From positions 55,027,491 through 55,091,490 of the forward strand of contig OX104130.1 in NCBI GenBank assembly GCA_944470555.2: 64,000 nt of DNA, given 5' to 3'. Positions 1 to 10,853 of the stretch are shown here, piece after piece. How positions within the stretch are numbered: position 1 is the stretch's first letter; every line of letters starts with the position of its first letter. This DNA comes from Heterobilharzia americana. Lineage: Eukaryota; Platyhelminthes; Trematoda; Strigeidida; Schistosomatidae. The notes under the pieces were generated by a model. The model was not told the origin of the DNA. It worked only from the letters and a program-made list of their open reading frames with translations, and did not search any database. The translations under genes were made by a program, and so were the position numbers.

Positions 1-981
1 CATGGACCTCTTTGGGCCATAAATCCTCACGATTTCTTCACTTGCACATTATTAGCGTTAGTAGTCAGCGGGCTTTTTTCTTACCAGGAAAAGCATTCGA
101 TATATAAGCTGATTCTAAACACTAATGGATAGTCAACAGAAAACTCTGGTTACTGTCCTATATCAATTGAATGTATCTGTAACCTTTAGTCAATTGATCC
201 TGTATCTACTATTGAAATTTTTTTTGTTTATCATGACTGTAGGGAGTATCCGTCCCGTTCAATATACAATGCAGTTAAACAATACACCTTAATTCCATAT
301 CCAGCTTATTAGTGATGTTATGAAACCTATTCTGATCATGTTATTGCTTTGATCATCATTAAACAACCGACTCATACAGGAAATATAACTGTTTTTTATT
401 CCCTGTATCACCCACTTGCAGTCAAACTAACCAATGAACAATACTGGGTCGGATGAGGAAAAGACTCAAGCTTATCCGTCTCTCAGGGTTTTAAGTGCGT
501 TTTATTCTCCATTTTCCTCTGGATTTCTAACATTTCAGCATACTTTGCATATCTTCTGTCATAAACTGTTATTAGCTTGAAAATGATAGAAAAACGACAG
601 AGAATTGTGAAACCATATACTGATATACTACACTTGAAACAATCCACATAGTTGACCTCACTGCACTGAACTTAAGAAGTATCAAGTTTTCAGGTTGAGG
701 ACATCATCATTGAAGCACTTGATCTGGGCTTCATTGCTTAACATTTTCTAGTTTAATTCGATTAACTATACGTATGAAACGGTTATAAATGGGTAGGTGC
801 CTTCACTTCTGATGTAGTTCACGCGTTACCTTGATTGAAGTGTGCAAACAAGTGTTGATTACAGTATTGTGCTAGGTTCTGGGTTGAACAGATTAAACAA
901 AAAGTTAACCCCTGATTAATTTCTAATGTACACTGTCGATCATATACTTGACGTTGTTATATTATTCATACATTTATTTAG
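1..981. other. Non-coding sequence upstream of first visible exon (probably intron)
   Basis: No open frame of note and no recognisable repeat were seen here. The stretch ends in an AT-rich tract and a TTTATTTAG acceptor that opens the first recognised exon, so it is most simply an intron of the glutamine-rich gene whose 5' exons lie outside the window. Confidence 0.5.
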
Positions 982-1383
982 CGGCAAAACGTAAGAAACC
1001 ATCTGGTAATCTCATAGCAATAGGCCAGTCACAAAGTAGTATATCAATACAGCAAATTGGTGGCTCTACTTCTACTGTGGCATTTGCAAATTGTACAACA
1101 GATTTGCAAATTCAACAACAACAAGCTCTGCAACAACAATTACAACAACAACAACAACAGCAGCAGCAGCAAGCGTTTCTTCTGCAACAACAGCAACAGT
1201 TACAACAACAGTTCAACCACTCAGCTCAACAACAACAACAAGCTTTACAACATCAGCAACCACAGCATCAAATGATTGTTAGCGGTGGTCATTTCATGTC
1301 ATCTGCACCAATGGTCACTTTGTCAACAATGGCGGCAGCAACAGGACCTGGTGGGACAGCTACTGCCATCCCCGTCCATCCTG
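982..1383 (+). CDS. Glutamine-rich protein, internal exon (partial gene)
   Basis: This is an internal exon of a gene whose start lies left of the window. It follows an AG acceptor at 980-981 and ends at a G|GTATGA donor, leaving a phase-1 junction. It is open for about 134 codons. It begins with a short basic patch (AAKRKKPSG), possibly a nuclear-localisation signal. A Ser/Ile-rich piece follows, then long Gln runs written in mixed CAA and CAG codons, then a Gly/Ala/Thr/Met-rich stretch. Such composition is typical of activation or low-complexity domains of transcription factors and co-activators, but no catalytic or DNA-binding domain is visible. A nuclear regulatory role is an inference, and the protein is not identified. 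The open frame extends upstream of the exon only because the intron lacks a stop there; there is no ATG. Confidence 0.78.
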
Positions 1384-1749
1384 GTATGAATATTATTTGC
1401 TATTGCATATGAATTTTCGTCTCTACAAGTTTCATAATGTCAAGTTTTATGTATATATGTTGTTGAATATCGTCTACTAAATCACGTTTTGTGCGTTACA
1501 AAATAATTCTGGAAAAGTGACTTGATCAGCTAGTGGCGAGTAATCACAAACACACCTATCCATTTTTACCATATATTATTTCAAGTGTAATTCATTGTAT
1601 ACGTTTTCTGTTTACTTAGTACTATGGTTGTGTAGTAGTATTAATCATAACAGAAAGAGAGGGGGAGAGCATACTGGTCAGGACTTCTTTGCGCATAGTT
1701 CAGTGAGATTGACAAGTTGTCTGTTGAGCAATACAATTTGATGACAATT

Positions 1750-1863
1750 GTTTAGTGTTGTCCGAGCTTCAAGACTTGTTCTTGGACGTTTCAGTACTTA
1801 CTTTCTTGTGAAGTAAAATGCTGAAACGTCCAACAACAAACCTTGAAACTCGGATAACAAACA
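1750..1863. repeat. Intronic near-perfect hairpin (palindromic repeat)
   Basis: Two arms of about 45 bases, each containing a GGACGTTTCAG block next to the spacer, are inverted about a spacer of roughly 20 bases (ACTTTCTTGTGAAG). The arms differ at only a few positions. In the primary transcript they would fold into a long stem. It could be a solo palindromic MITE or two inverted terminal repeats. No flanking duplication is evident. Confidence 0.75.
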
Positions 1864-2879
1864 GTTACCATCCTCATCCTTAGCTACAAATCTTCTCTCT
1901 TCTATATTTAAATCTGATGACGATAGTATACGAAAAAGGAGAGAGATTTTCGTCTACCAACCTTTCATACTTTTTTGTGTCTAGTAACAATATTGAGCAT
2001 TGCGGGTTGAAGTGTGATCGTTTCGACCTGAAGTAATTGTTGAACTGAAGGTTGTTGTTATTATCAGATCATAATTTCTGTAAAAACTAATTTAAAGGTT
2101 CAGTTGTAGTACTTGAAGTCATTCAACGGATTATGGTGAACTTTTCTTGAGGTGACGTTGAATTATGGTGTCCCCCAGCATCACCTACTATCTTCATTCT
2201 TGTTCAACGTTTTTGTAGACATTCTAATAGTGGTCATTACTCTATCTAAAACTTCTCAAGAGCTCACCTAATGGAAAACCTTCGATTTACCTCGAGTGCA
2301 TGAAGTACATCACTCTTCCAGACGAAGACGCTAACAAGGTTTTATGACAGTACTTTACCATATGGACTGTAAAGTGATGCTTTATCACTAATTTTTATCA
2401 ATCTTTGGTTTACGATAGGCAATGATTTGGTTCATTTCATTGAAGACTTCATTTATTGAAGAAGTTGTATCCTACTGTATAGGCTAGTGATTGTCTGCCA
2501 ACTTACACCATCCATATCTTTGGTGGAATATGCAACTGTTCATCAGAGGACAACTATACTTGGTAGCAGTTCTTCCTGCTTCACAGTTATGAGGTGAATA
2601 CGTTGAGTTGGACAGTCTGAGAAAACTGTAGTTATCAGATCATATGTTCCCCTGAAGCATTGTTTATGTGACATAATCATGAAATGAAAAACTGAATTTG
2701 GGCTTAGGAATTTTAGTACAAATGCTAAGTCAGTCAACAGTGCTTTACAGGTGCCTGTAAATAGACGTACAGTGAAAAAACGGTTAAAAGTAATATGCCA
2801 GAAACATACTTGTCGTTTATGTGAAATCTCAAACTAATTGTTACTTAGGTATAGTCAAAAAGTTAGAAACCAGCAGTTT
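1864..2879. other. Intron sequence without recognised features
   Basis: No coding exon, tRNA-like box or repeat was recognised. The right part (from about 2740) may be more diverged RTE-B sequence leading into the next feature, but the reading frame is too broken to follow. Confidence 0.4.
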
Positions 2880-3330
2880 CAGATTGGATGACATCGCTGT
2901 GAACTGATCGTAAAGATTCATATGTATCCTTGTAGTGGAATCATTGTGTGAGGAATGTTGAGATCAGGCGAAAGGTAATATCCATGATAGGCAAGTTGAT
3001 TAATAAGCTTGTGAACCTTCATCTAATCAGATGCTCAGGTACTGCGCGTGCCGAACCACCACTTACCTCGACGCGCCATGCTAGGAGAGGTTGCATTTAG
3101 TTGGCAGAGAGTTCAGGGTAGCCAGACGAAGATGTGGTACCAGTCGATGAAGTCTATGACTATCGGTCTTTGTCTTGTAGGAGAGATGTAAACTTTCTGT
3201 CTAGGGTCCCTGAGACGAAAGGAATCAATAATTGAGGACTGTAGGTGACATGGCTGAAAATGGGTCACAATGACTCTGATATCTTCTGAAGCTTGAATAT
3301 TTACCCTAATGTTTATCTTCAATTTTTTTA
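2880..3330 (+). mobile_element. RTE-B non-LTR retrotransposon, 3' fragment in intron
   Basis: Decayed C-terminal part of an RTE-like reverse transcriptase protein. Around 2960-3065 the frame reads VEIRRKVISMIGKLINKLVN then LHLIRCSG. These pieces fit the VRRRVLG...VVNLHRLRWLGHVLRMP tail pattern of schistosome RTE proteins. Further on, in other frames, come pieces matching RRAML, the 'GDMAQNRSQW' signature (here GDMAENGSQ) and the final 3' segment. Frameshifts and stops interrupt it repeatedly. It lies sense in the intron between the first two Gln-rich exons and is a dead, old insertion. It is the same family as the larger remnant at 18.8-20.3 kb. Confidence 0.65.
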
Positions 3331-3825
3331 TTCTCTCGTTCTCTCTCTCTCCCTACTTCAAAATCGCCCTCATTCTATCCATCGGTTGTTTGTATATTAC
3401 TGTGATGTGTGTCAACTTGAGGTGAGGTTTGCAAGGTTCTACGTTTAATTTATGTATCTGTCTGGTATTTAACTAAGCCAGTATCCTCTCCTCTCATATG
3501 CCTAACGCAAGGGGATAAATTTTTGTACTATATTCGATAGTGTTTTGTCCGTCTTATATATCAGTAAGATTGGTAAACTCATCTACGATGATCACCATTC
3601 ATCAAAGCTGTAAAACATGAGTTTTCTGCTTCGTTTGCATATTAGGTATGTTTTCTCGGCTCGTTGGTGCCGAAGAATTTCAGTAGCCGTTGCTTATGAA
3701 GTTAACCGCTTATTGTTTTGTGCGTATTGCTTTTTTCACTTATTGTAAATCAAACTATTCTAGTCGCATAAAATAAACGGAGATCAGCATAAAAAATCTT
3801 TCGATGTCTGATTATCTTTATACAG

Positions 3826-4389
3826 GGACTCCAGCAGCTGTAGCAGCTGGCTGTTATGCCACTCCTCAATTCCAGTTCTCTGGTAGTCCAGCTGGTGCAA
3901 CCCAACAGTTCTTTATTAGTCCTCAGGCTTCAGGGTTGTCTGCAGGCGGTCAAACACTACTGCACTGGTCAGCAACTCCATGCACTCAAGCGGGTCCCAC
4001 GACTGTCCAGTTTCAGCATCCTAATCAACAGCAACAGCAAGCAGTTGCTGCAAGTTGGCAGAATATGTCTACTGTTGGTGCAGCATTCTATCAACAGCAT
4101 CAGCAACAAAATCAGCAAGTTTGTACAGCTATTCAATCACCTTCTGGAAATGCTGCAACATCTAATGTGACAGCAAGTCATAATCAGCAGCAGCAGCAAC
4201 AGCAACAGCAACAACAAATGTTTACTCAACAACAGGGAGCTATGCAACAAGCTCAAGTCCAAATGGCTCAGCAAGCTCAACAACAACAACTATTCTTCGC
4301 TCCCCAGCATCCAGTTGGATTGCAAGCTGCTGGTGGTGCTACTCAAGCCGCCTATCCACAACAAGTGTATCTAGCTCAAGCTCCTGCTG
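3826..4389 (+). CDS. Glutamine-rich protein, internal exon (partial gene)
   Basis: The exon runs from a CTTTATACAG acceptor to a strong G|GTAAGT donor. Its phase-1 start completes the codon left open by the exon ending at 1383, and its phase-1 end is completed by the exon at 6146. The encoded 188 residues start TPAAVAAGCYATPQFQFSGS. They continue through Gly/Ala/Ser/Phe-rich sequence (QQFFISPQASGLSAGGQTLL) into clusters of polyglutamine and Gln-Ala repeats. No domain is recognised. The ATG at 3804 is intronic. Low-complexity Gln-rich sequence suggests a transcriptional regulator, but this is not proven. Confidence 0.8.
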
Positions 4390-4998
4390 GTAAGTTCGGT
4401 TTGATATATTACGTCTTATATACTCGTGCTTTCAAGGACCATAGGTTAAAGCTCTTCTATTATTAAAGGCGAATGTATTTGCTTAACATTGTCTCCTAGT
4501 CAATTCACTCAGACTGTGAGCATATACTGAGGAGTGGTATATGGTCTTACTGTAGATATTTAACCTTGCAAGTTCAGTACAGTTGTTGTCACTTGGTGTG
4601 TACTGTAGCTGATAAAGTCCTAAAGTTTGAATGTACCGTCAAAAGGGAAACTGTTATGTGTATTGAAATCTACTGTATACATGCAGTTCTCATATCTGTC
4701 TTGTATCACTGTGGCTGAATTCTTATTCCTATTACAATTTTGATTAACTGAGTGCATCACTTTATTTGTATTTGTACATGAAAAACACATTTGGGAAAGT
4801 AATTCCTTATATGTAGAAAAAATAGTACTTCTTTGTATTAAATTTAACACATTGACCGTTCATCTAAAATGTAAACTTCATTCATTTCCAGTATAATACC
4901 AGTGGATGAAATAGTAATCCTACAACTGCTGTTAGTAAGAACCTATTGTTTACATTTTTTGGCTCAGTTGCACCATTTGTTTATAAATTAATGTTTGC
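4390..4998. other. Intron sequence without recognised features
   Basis: AT-rich intron between the second and third Gln-rich exons. No repeat or coding signal was recognised until the SINE that follows. Confidence 0.5.
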
Positions 4999-5204
4999 TT
5001 CATTAATAATCTGTGGGAACTGTAGCTCAATGGACTAAAGAGATGACTATCAATCATTGGGTCATGGGTTCTAGCCTTACTCCACCTATCAAGGTTTTAG
5101 GAGCCAGGTAGTATCACTAGTCTTCACATAATAGGTGTGGCTCATTGCACGGATGTGCACAAGGTGTCTGAGTACACCTCGTTCATTGGTTCATTAATAA
5201 TCTG
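4999..5204 (+). mobile_element. SINE-delta (tRNA-related) with perfect 15-bp target-site duplication
   Basis: A 176-bp body is flanked by identical copies of TTCATTAATAATCTG at 4999-5013 and 5190-5204. The body opens with a tRNA-like box A (TAGCTCAATGGAC). About 40 bases on comes a box-B-like GGGTTCTAGCC. A tRNA-unrelated region and a short ATTCATTGG-type tail follow. This is a typical tRNA-derived SINE layout, and the duplication shows target-primed insertion. It has no coding capacity. It sits sense in the second intron of the Gln-rich gene and has an inverted sister copy 0.5 kb downstream. Confidence 0.85.
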
Positions 5205-5400
5205 GACTGCTGAAAAAATCCATATAATCATTTGGTCAATAAGTTGAGCTTCGATGTTCGTTCCATTGGGCTTTAAGGTTAGTCATCATTAGACAATAGA
5301 GGGTCAGTGATATTCTAAGTTTTTAGCTGCACTGACTCAAGATTCCAGTTCAACTACACCTACTTATATCTGTACAACTGGATATTTTAAGCCTTTACAA

Positions 5401-5600
5401 GAGTGATTTGTAGGGCTATCTTAACAACTGCTGAGATAACCGATTACTTTTCTTTATTTTATAAAAAACTGCCTTCTATGCTGAAATAAAGAAATCTAAT
5501 TGGTTATTTCATTGTTACTAGGATGGCCTTTAAAGTCGTTGAAAATATGACTGGTTATTTCTAAAGTTTCTGTGGTGGTTTTTAAAGTCACTCCATTTCA
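5401..5600. mobile_element. MITE-R1 copy plus an extra right terminal repeat
   Basis: The left end is a diverged copy (5401-5445) of GTGACTTTAAAGGCCACCCT followed by AGCAACTG..GATAACC. The right end (5490-5540) is the inverse, reading CTAATTGGTTATTTC then CTAGGATGGCCTTTAAAGTC. The centre is AT-rich. A second right-end-like segment (TGGTTATTTC...GGTGGTTTTTAAAGTCACTCC) follows at 5546-5600. It is a non-coding element with long terminal inverted repeats. It is related to copies at 10.9, 15.8, 17.2, 17.8-18.0 and 50.5 kb. Confidence 0.6.
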
Positions 5601-5724
5601 TCACGTCTGGGTAATCATTCCTTAAAGTATCTGAGTTATAGTGGGATTATTTTCTTACATTCGATTTCATGTGTAAAGTTGTTCATGATTCGATTGGGTA
5701 TTCGACTTCCTACCAATGAGGTAG

Positions 5725-5920
5725 TTAGTGAATGAATAATGAATGAAATCCACTCACCAATCTTGTGCACATTGGTGCAGTAGGCAATGAGTTACACCTA
5801 TTGTGTAGCCGTTTCTAATGCTACCTGGCTGCTTAGACCTTGGTAGGTGGAGTGGTGTTCGAACCCGTGACCCATTGGTTAGAAGTCATCTCTTTAAGCC
5901 GCTGAGCCAAAATTTAGTTG
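5725..5920 (-). mobile_element. SINE-delta, inverted copy
   Basis: On the minus strand this reads a box-A-like GGCTCAGCGGCTTAAAGAGA, then GGGTTCGAACAC (box B), then the same CACTCCACCTACCAAGG body and GAATGAAT-type tail as the copy at 5014-5189, with moderate divergence. It forms an inverted pair with that copy inside the same intron, so the two transcript segments could pair. No clean target duplication is visible. Confidence 0.75.
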
Positions 5921-6145
5921 GTAGTAACTTCCTCGACCTACAGGGGTTTAAACTGTCAAACAGTTTCACGTTCTTCACACTAGACATATAACTGTATACC
6001 AAGTGCATAAATATATACCTTCTTGTTGTTGTTGTCTACTTAAAGATATGTCATATTTCTAATCTATTTTTCTATTTCCGTGCTGTGTTAAACCTTTTAA
6101 TGAATGTGAACTGTCGAGTATTGATTTTTATTTACCTAAAAACAG

Positions 6146-6942
6146 GTGGGAGTGCTGGAGGAACTTCCTATCATCTTCTTCCTGTTGGTTGCCCAGCTTC
6201 AAATTTCACAGGTTTGCTATTATCCGAACAACAACAACAACAGCAACAACAAGCATTAGCACAATGTTCTTCAGCAACTACTGCAGTACATCTTCAACGA
6301 ACACAACAAACTCTTCAAGTTCAAGCGCATCAACAACAGCAACAACAACAAGCTCAACAATTTCAACAACAGCAGCAACAACAGATCCAAGCACAAGCAC
6401 ATCAATTACAACCAGCACAACAACATGCTTATATACAACATCAACAACATGCTGCTATGATGGCAGCCGATGTTTCTGTTAGTGGTCAACCTGGTTCAGG
6501 TGCTGCACCTCAGTTTATTACTTTAGCACCTGGAGCTCCTTTAAAAGTAATGGCTGTTGGTCCTAATGGTCAGTTAATTCAAACAGCTGGTTTACCACAG
6601 TTTATGCCTACTACACCCGTTGGAATGACTATCAATCAGCCCACTGCAGCTATACAACCTCAACAGACATCAATTACAGTTACTCCTCAGCGCCGAGTTA
6701 CAACACCCCAGCAGCAGCAGCAACAACAACAACAGCCACAACAACAACAACATACAAATGGACGTACAGTTCCGACAGCCTCAGCAACTGCTGCATTTTT
6801 CTCTGGGACAGCTATCTCTTCAGGTACAATCCCACTAGTACAACCAGCAGCTGGTGTAGAAGATCTCGTGCAGTCTACAAACAACACTTGTTTGAATACA
6901 CTAGGATCAGGAGATGAAAAGCTAGTGTACACCGCTTTATAA
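6146..6942 (+). CDS. Glutamine-rich protein, last exon (C-terminus)
   Basis: Terminal exon after an AAAAACAG acceptor. Its phase-1 start matches the previous exon. It encodes about 265 residues and ends at TAA 6940-6942. Order of segments: Gly/Ser-rich SYHLLPVGCPASNFTG; several polyGln blocks; an Ala/Pro/Val-rich section (QFITLAPGAPLKVMAVGPNG, QLIQTAGLPQFMPTTP); an ITVTPQRR patch; more polyGln; and a non-repetitive end (EDLVQSTNNTCLNTLGSGDE, then KLVYTAL). The QLIQTA and ITVTP style pieces resemble Gln-rich activation domains in general, but no family can be assigned. The three exons give about 590 C-terminal residues. The opposite-strand polyC/polyG frames here are shadows of CAG/CAA repeats. 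Confidence 0.85.
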
Positions 6943-7720
6943 CATTTATTATTCAGATATGCATTTTTTTCTATTCAATGGGGATGTTTGCTTTTTTTTC
7001 CCTCTCTCTTCTTGTCGTTGCACAGATTCACACTACAAACCATTTTTTTTATCTACAGATGACCAAAAAGTGTCAATTTTCACCATTTTTAAGTATTTTT
7101 CATTATGATGTGATGTAAATTGTAAACTGATTTTATTGTCTTCTAATGTCAAATTTTAATTATATTTTGCATATAATGGACAATCTTTGATTTGTTCTTT
7201 AAAGTTCTTTATAACTAACACACACACACACACACTTTCCTACTGTTTCTTGCCTTTGCTTTGTGTATTTAGTAATAATAATATCGACTATGATCATCAT
7301 GATTGCGTAATTTCCAACCGACTCATCTTTTTTTTCTCTTCAACAAGAAGCAGAATCGTAAGGATGTTTATTTATTCGAGGAGTAAATTATCTAGTCGTT
7401 TCTTCTACCTCGTACCATTTTTGGTTATTACAAGTTTGTATTGCTTTTTCGTGTTATCAAACTGTTGACTTGAATGTATCCCATATGTATCGGATCTTAT
7501 CTTGGATATCTTTATCTCTGTCTCTCTCTCTCTCTCTCTTCCTGTATCTCTTTGAATAATGCACTTCTTGAAATTTTTGTCAAGTTAGTGGACGTTGTGT
7601 AACAGAATAATGAAAATGCATTTTCATTTCTCTTAATTACTGTCTTCATATATTCAAGATACAGAAAGCGAATATTTTTCACTTAAATGTAATAAATGAG
7701 ATTACTTAAGGAATTAATTA
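6943..7720 (+). other. 3' UTR of the Gln-rich gene with candidate polyadenylation signal
   Basis: T-rich sequence follows the TAA stop, with a short (CA)n at about 7208 and a (CT)n tract near 7520. The first canonical AATAAA seen is at 7691-7696, so the UTR may be about 750 bases. An earlier non-canonical site is possible. Confidence 0.5.
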
Positions 7721-8296
7721 TATCCAACGAAGTTTTTTTAATTTTCTTCTTTATTCCTGTTAACTATGTGTATTGTATATTTTTATTTTCTCTCTGTATT
7801 TATCTTCGTATATATGTCTTTGTTGTATGATTGTATTTGCTTTCTCGTTGTGCAACCAATACACTGATGGTGGTTTTAATCGTCTTCTTTATCGACGCCT
7901 CCTTACCTTTTAATCTGTTCTTAACTTCTCTTTTCCTGTTTTTTTTTTACGTATAATATATACGACAAGTATTATGTAAATAAGTGCATATGCATATATT
8001 TGTACATTTTTTGTGTATCCTTGTACTTACATCTATCTACCTGTCTATCTATCTTTGTAATATTGATGAAAGTAATAGTGTAATCCTTTTTATTTTCATG
8101 ATGGTCTATCTACTTATGAAAGTAGTATGTACCTGCGTTTTGTCATATCTTTTTGTTAATGTCTAAGTCAATGGTTCAATTTCAGGGATTAATTGATTTG
8201 AAGAGTTTAAGACTATATGGAGAAGTGGGCACACTACCATAGCCTTCAATCGGTGCAACCACAACAGGTATGAGTTATACAATACACTTCAAGTTG
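7721..8296. other. Downstream intergenic sequence without recognised features
   Basis: Very T-rich and AT-rich. No coding signal or known repeat was recognised before the SINE-alpha copy that starts near 8320. Confidence 0.4.
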
Positions 8297-8620
8297 TTTT
8301 GACATTTGTAATTCACTGTCGCTATGTACAGGACTGAATACTCGACCTCTTTTAGTAGATGAGCTCCTATACGGATGCCTCGATACTGCCGGATAATCAT
8401 GATATCGTATTCATCTTGGTGACCAGCAGTGGAATCCAGGGTGCACATTTCGTCCTGTTTAGCACTCAGCTGGATGTACCTCCACCCCAGTAAGTGGTAG
8501 TATTCCCGCTGAGGCTGGAACCCAGTTACTTATCCCAAAGCGTTACCTCCTAGGCCACTAAGGCACGATAGCCATCTCTTATGCAGTGGGTATCAGTTGT
8601 CGTTTTGACAGTTGTAATTC
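8297..8620 (-). mobile_element. SINE-alpha (Sm-alpha-like) with diverged direct-repeat flanks
   Basis: Minus-strand copy of the hammerhead-bearing tRNA-related repeat. It has a box-A-like segment near 8560, a hammerhead region at about 8415-8475 (GGACGAAATG then CCTGGATTCC in sense), and the GAGGCATCC..GGAGCTCAT tail at 8365-8400. TTTTGACANTTGTAATTC occurs at 8297-8314 and 8603-8620 with one difference in 18, consistent with an old target duplication. The catalytic segment reads CTGAGTG instead of CTGANGA, so the ribozyme is dead. Confidence 0.7.
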
Positions 8621-8633
8621 GTCACTCACTGTG

Positions 8634-8706
8634 GTGCACGTACATCCAGCTAACGGATTCCAAATAGAACGCAACACGCTTCCTGGATTCCACTACTAGT
8701 CACCAT
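8634..8706 (+). mobile_element. SINE-alpha hammerhead-end fragment
   Basis: Contains ACATCCAGCTAACGGATTCC, then CGCAACACG and CCTGGATTCCACTACTAG, the 3' end of SINE-alpha in plus orientation. The core has two key substitutions (CTGA to CTAA, GAAA to GCAA) and is inactive. It lies head-to-head with the minus copy immediately to its left. Confidence 0.6.
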
Positions 8707-8854
8707 GATGAACATGACTACAAGTTGAAGTCAAGGGATCAGCAGTATTCCTAATGCTAACTTACTTCGCTACCGTCAATATCTACAATCACTACTGAAT
8801 TGGTTTACTCCACATTTCCTAAGAACTTAATAATTTATCCATACTAAATTAGTA
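8704..8854. repeat. 150-bp segment shared with 26892-27041, upstream of RTE-A
   Basis: Nearly identical to 26892-27041 (differences include AACATG/AATATG and CTACAATC/CTGCAATC). In both places it directly precedes the 5' end of an RTE-A copy. The full-length copy at 37-40 kb lacks it. It may be a longer 5' leader of one RTE-A lineage, a 5' transduction, or a duplicated locus. Confidence 0.75.
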
Positions 8855-10853
8855 ACCTCGCCTGGTTCACTAGTTACTAGCCGGTACTAAGCCCAGATAA
8901 AGAGGGAAGGTTGGGCATAAAGCTAACAACCCTACCCCGGAAAACCAATCCAATACCTAAACAAACTTCACGAATAAATCATAAAAAGTAAAATCAAACT
9001 TATTCCTCACTGGAATCAGAGGGACGAGATGACACCAGTTGGTGAAAGCCTTCAGGAAGCCAGTCGGCCGATGTGTCTTCTCTCCTCCCATGAAAGCGAA
9101 AGTAAGGATGGGGACGTGGAATGTCCCCACCATGTATGAACCTAGTTGGCAGGGCCGCCCAGATTGCAAACGAGATGAGGAGATATGTCATGGGATCTGC
9201 AAGAAACCTGCAGATGGAATGGAAGTGGACTCTACAAACTCTTAACTGGAGAGTCAATAATCTACTCCAATATTGTCACCCAGACGACAATCACCAGCAC
9301 ACTGAGTTTCGGAGTGGCTATCATGATATCCCCAACAGCATCGAAGGCTCTCTCTCATGCAGTGGGAACCAATCTCATCCTCCACGATCACGATCATCAC
9401 AGTAAGATGGATTCAACTCAAAAGGAAGCAAAGTCACAATCATTCAATGCTACTCTACACACCCACAAATAATGCGGATGAAGAGGAGAAGGAGGAATTA
9501 TACAGATAACTGCAATCAACACTAAACAAGAACCCACTCCAGTTGGTGACATCAAAATTGTAATGGGTGTGGTGATATGAATGCCAGACTGGGATCAGAC
9601 AACACAGGAAGAGAACTCATCATCATGGGTCGAGAAGCACTCAGTGAAATGATGAGTGAGAATGGAGAATTGTTTGCAGAATTCTGTGCATTCAACGATT
9701 TGGTGATTGGAATCAGGCAGTGTGTTCAAGCACAAGGATATCCACAAAGCGAGTGACATGGATTTCACCAGACACCAGGACACACTATGCCGAAAATCAG
9801 ATCGACTTCATGTCAATGTGAAGAAGGTGGAGAGGCAGTCAGCCTACTTGACACAAGATCGAGAAGGGGAGCAGCTGTTGGTTGACACCACTCACTATCT
9901 AGTGTAAGGAACCTGCCTTCGAAATCAAGTTGAAAGTCTTGAACGAAGTTGGTGATAGGCCACAGTTGAAGTTCAACACCCAAAAAATGAAGGACAAACT
10001 ACCGAGGATAACTTCACGTCAGCCATCAGAACAAAATGGGAGATATTGAGCAACATACCCTGAGGGAACCTGTGTGGAAGAACGCTGGAAGTCTTTGAAA
10101 GAGATGTGGGAAGGGATCTGCACAACGTGTTAGGAAGCAAGACGAGAAGAGAAAAGGATCTCGACGGACACATGGAAACTGATAGAACAGGGAGAGGAGG
10201 ATGGTGAAGCAGAAGACAAATTAGTGCAAGGATGCACAACGACAAGAGGAACTGAGTACAATGCATAAAACACTACACTAGACAAAGAAGTGAAGAAGAG
10301 TGAGCACGCTAAGACAAAAGACACTTCCATGACACACTGGCAAGTGAAGCAGAACAGGCTGCAGGCTGGTAGGGGAGACAGAGACCTGACAACATTATAC
10401 CAAATAATCAGGTTACTATCTGGTCGGGAAGAGATCAACACGGATGAAACCATTGAGCGATAGTGAAGGGAACTTAGTTAGTACAAGGAACTCACTCTGG
10501 CAACGAGGTAACCAAGAACCTAGTGCCCAACAAATATACAGAAGGAGAAGAAAGTGGAGAAGGATTGGGTTGGATTAGATTGGATTGGGCATACAGTGAG
10601 AAAGAAAACGGTTTGGGGACATCACATGTCAGGCTACATCAGGCGAGGCGGTCGAGTGGAAGGCCAATTGGAAAGGACGAGTTGGATGTGTGAGGCGAGG
10701 GTGGCATGGAGGAGATGGTGTGAGGAAGAAACGAAATCTTGTGGGCTTGGAGTGGTGGAGCGAGATTGAAAAGACTGCAGAGAAGAGAATGCAATGGAGG
10801 TGTGCTACTGAATCCCTATGTTCCACTAGGAACCCAAGGGACGAATAGTAATA
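8855..10853 (+). mobile_element. RTE-A retrotransposon, internally deleted (endonuclease kept, RT lost)
   Basis: Starts at the family 5' end (ACCTCGCCTGG) and ends after AGGAACCCAAGG with a short AATAGTAATAA tail. An AP-endonuclease-type N-terminus is readable as VRMGTWNVPTMYEP near 9085. Further on come LLTGESIIYSN, GVAIMIS and an intact metal-site motif GDMNARLG at 9571-9594, then DTTHYLV near 9880. Frameshifts and stops break the frame. Near 10478 the sequence jumps from the linker straight to the C-terminal end (KELTLATR..., DWIGHTVRKKTVWGHH near 10580). About 1.46 kb present in the 27-30.5 kb copy is missing, including the whole RT domain. It is non-functional. Confidence 0.85.

Noticed and set aside
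1057..1282. Asn-rich and Thr/Ala-rich plus frames overlapping the first exon
   Set aside because: Alternative frames of CAA/CAG repeats; only the Gln frame connects in phase to the next exons.
6687..6932. Minus-strand polyCys ORF opposite the last exon
   Set aside because: Shadow of the CAA/CAG repeats; the plus frame has splice-consistent phase and a proper stop.
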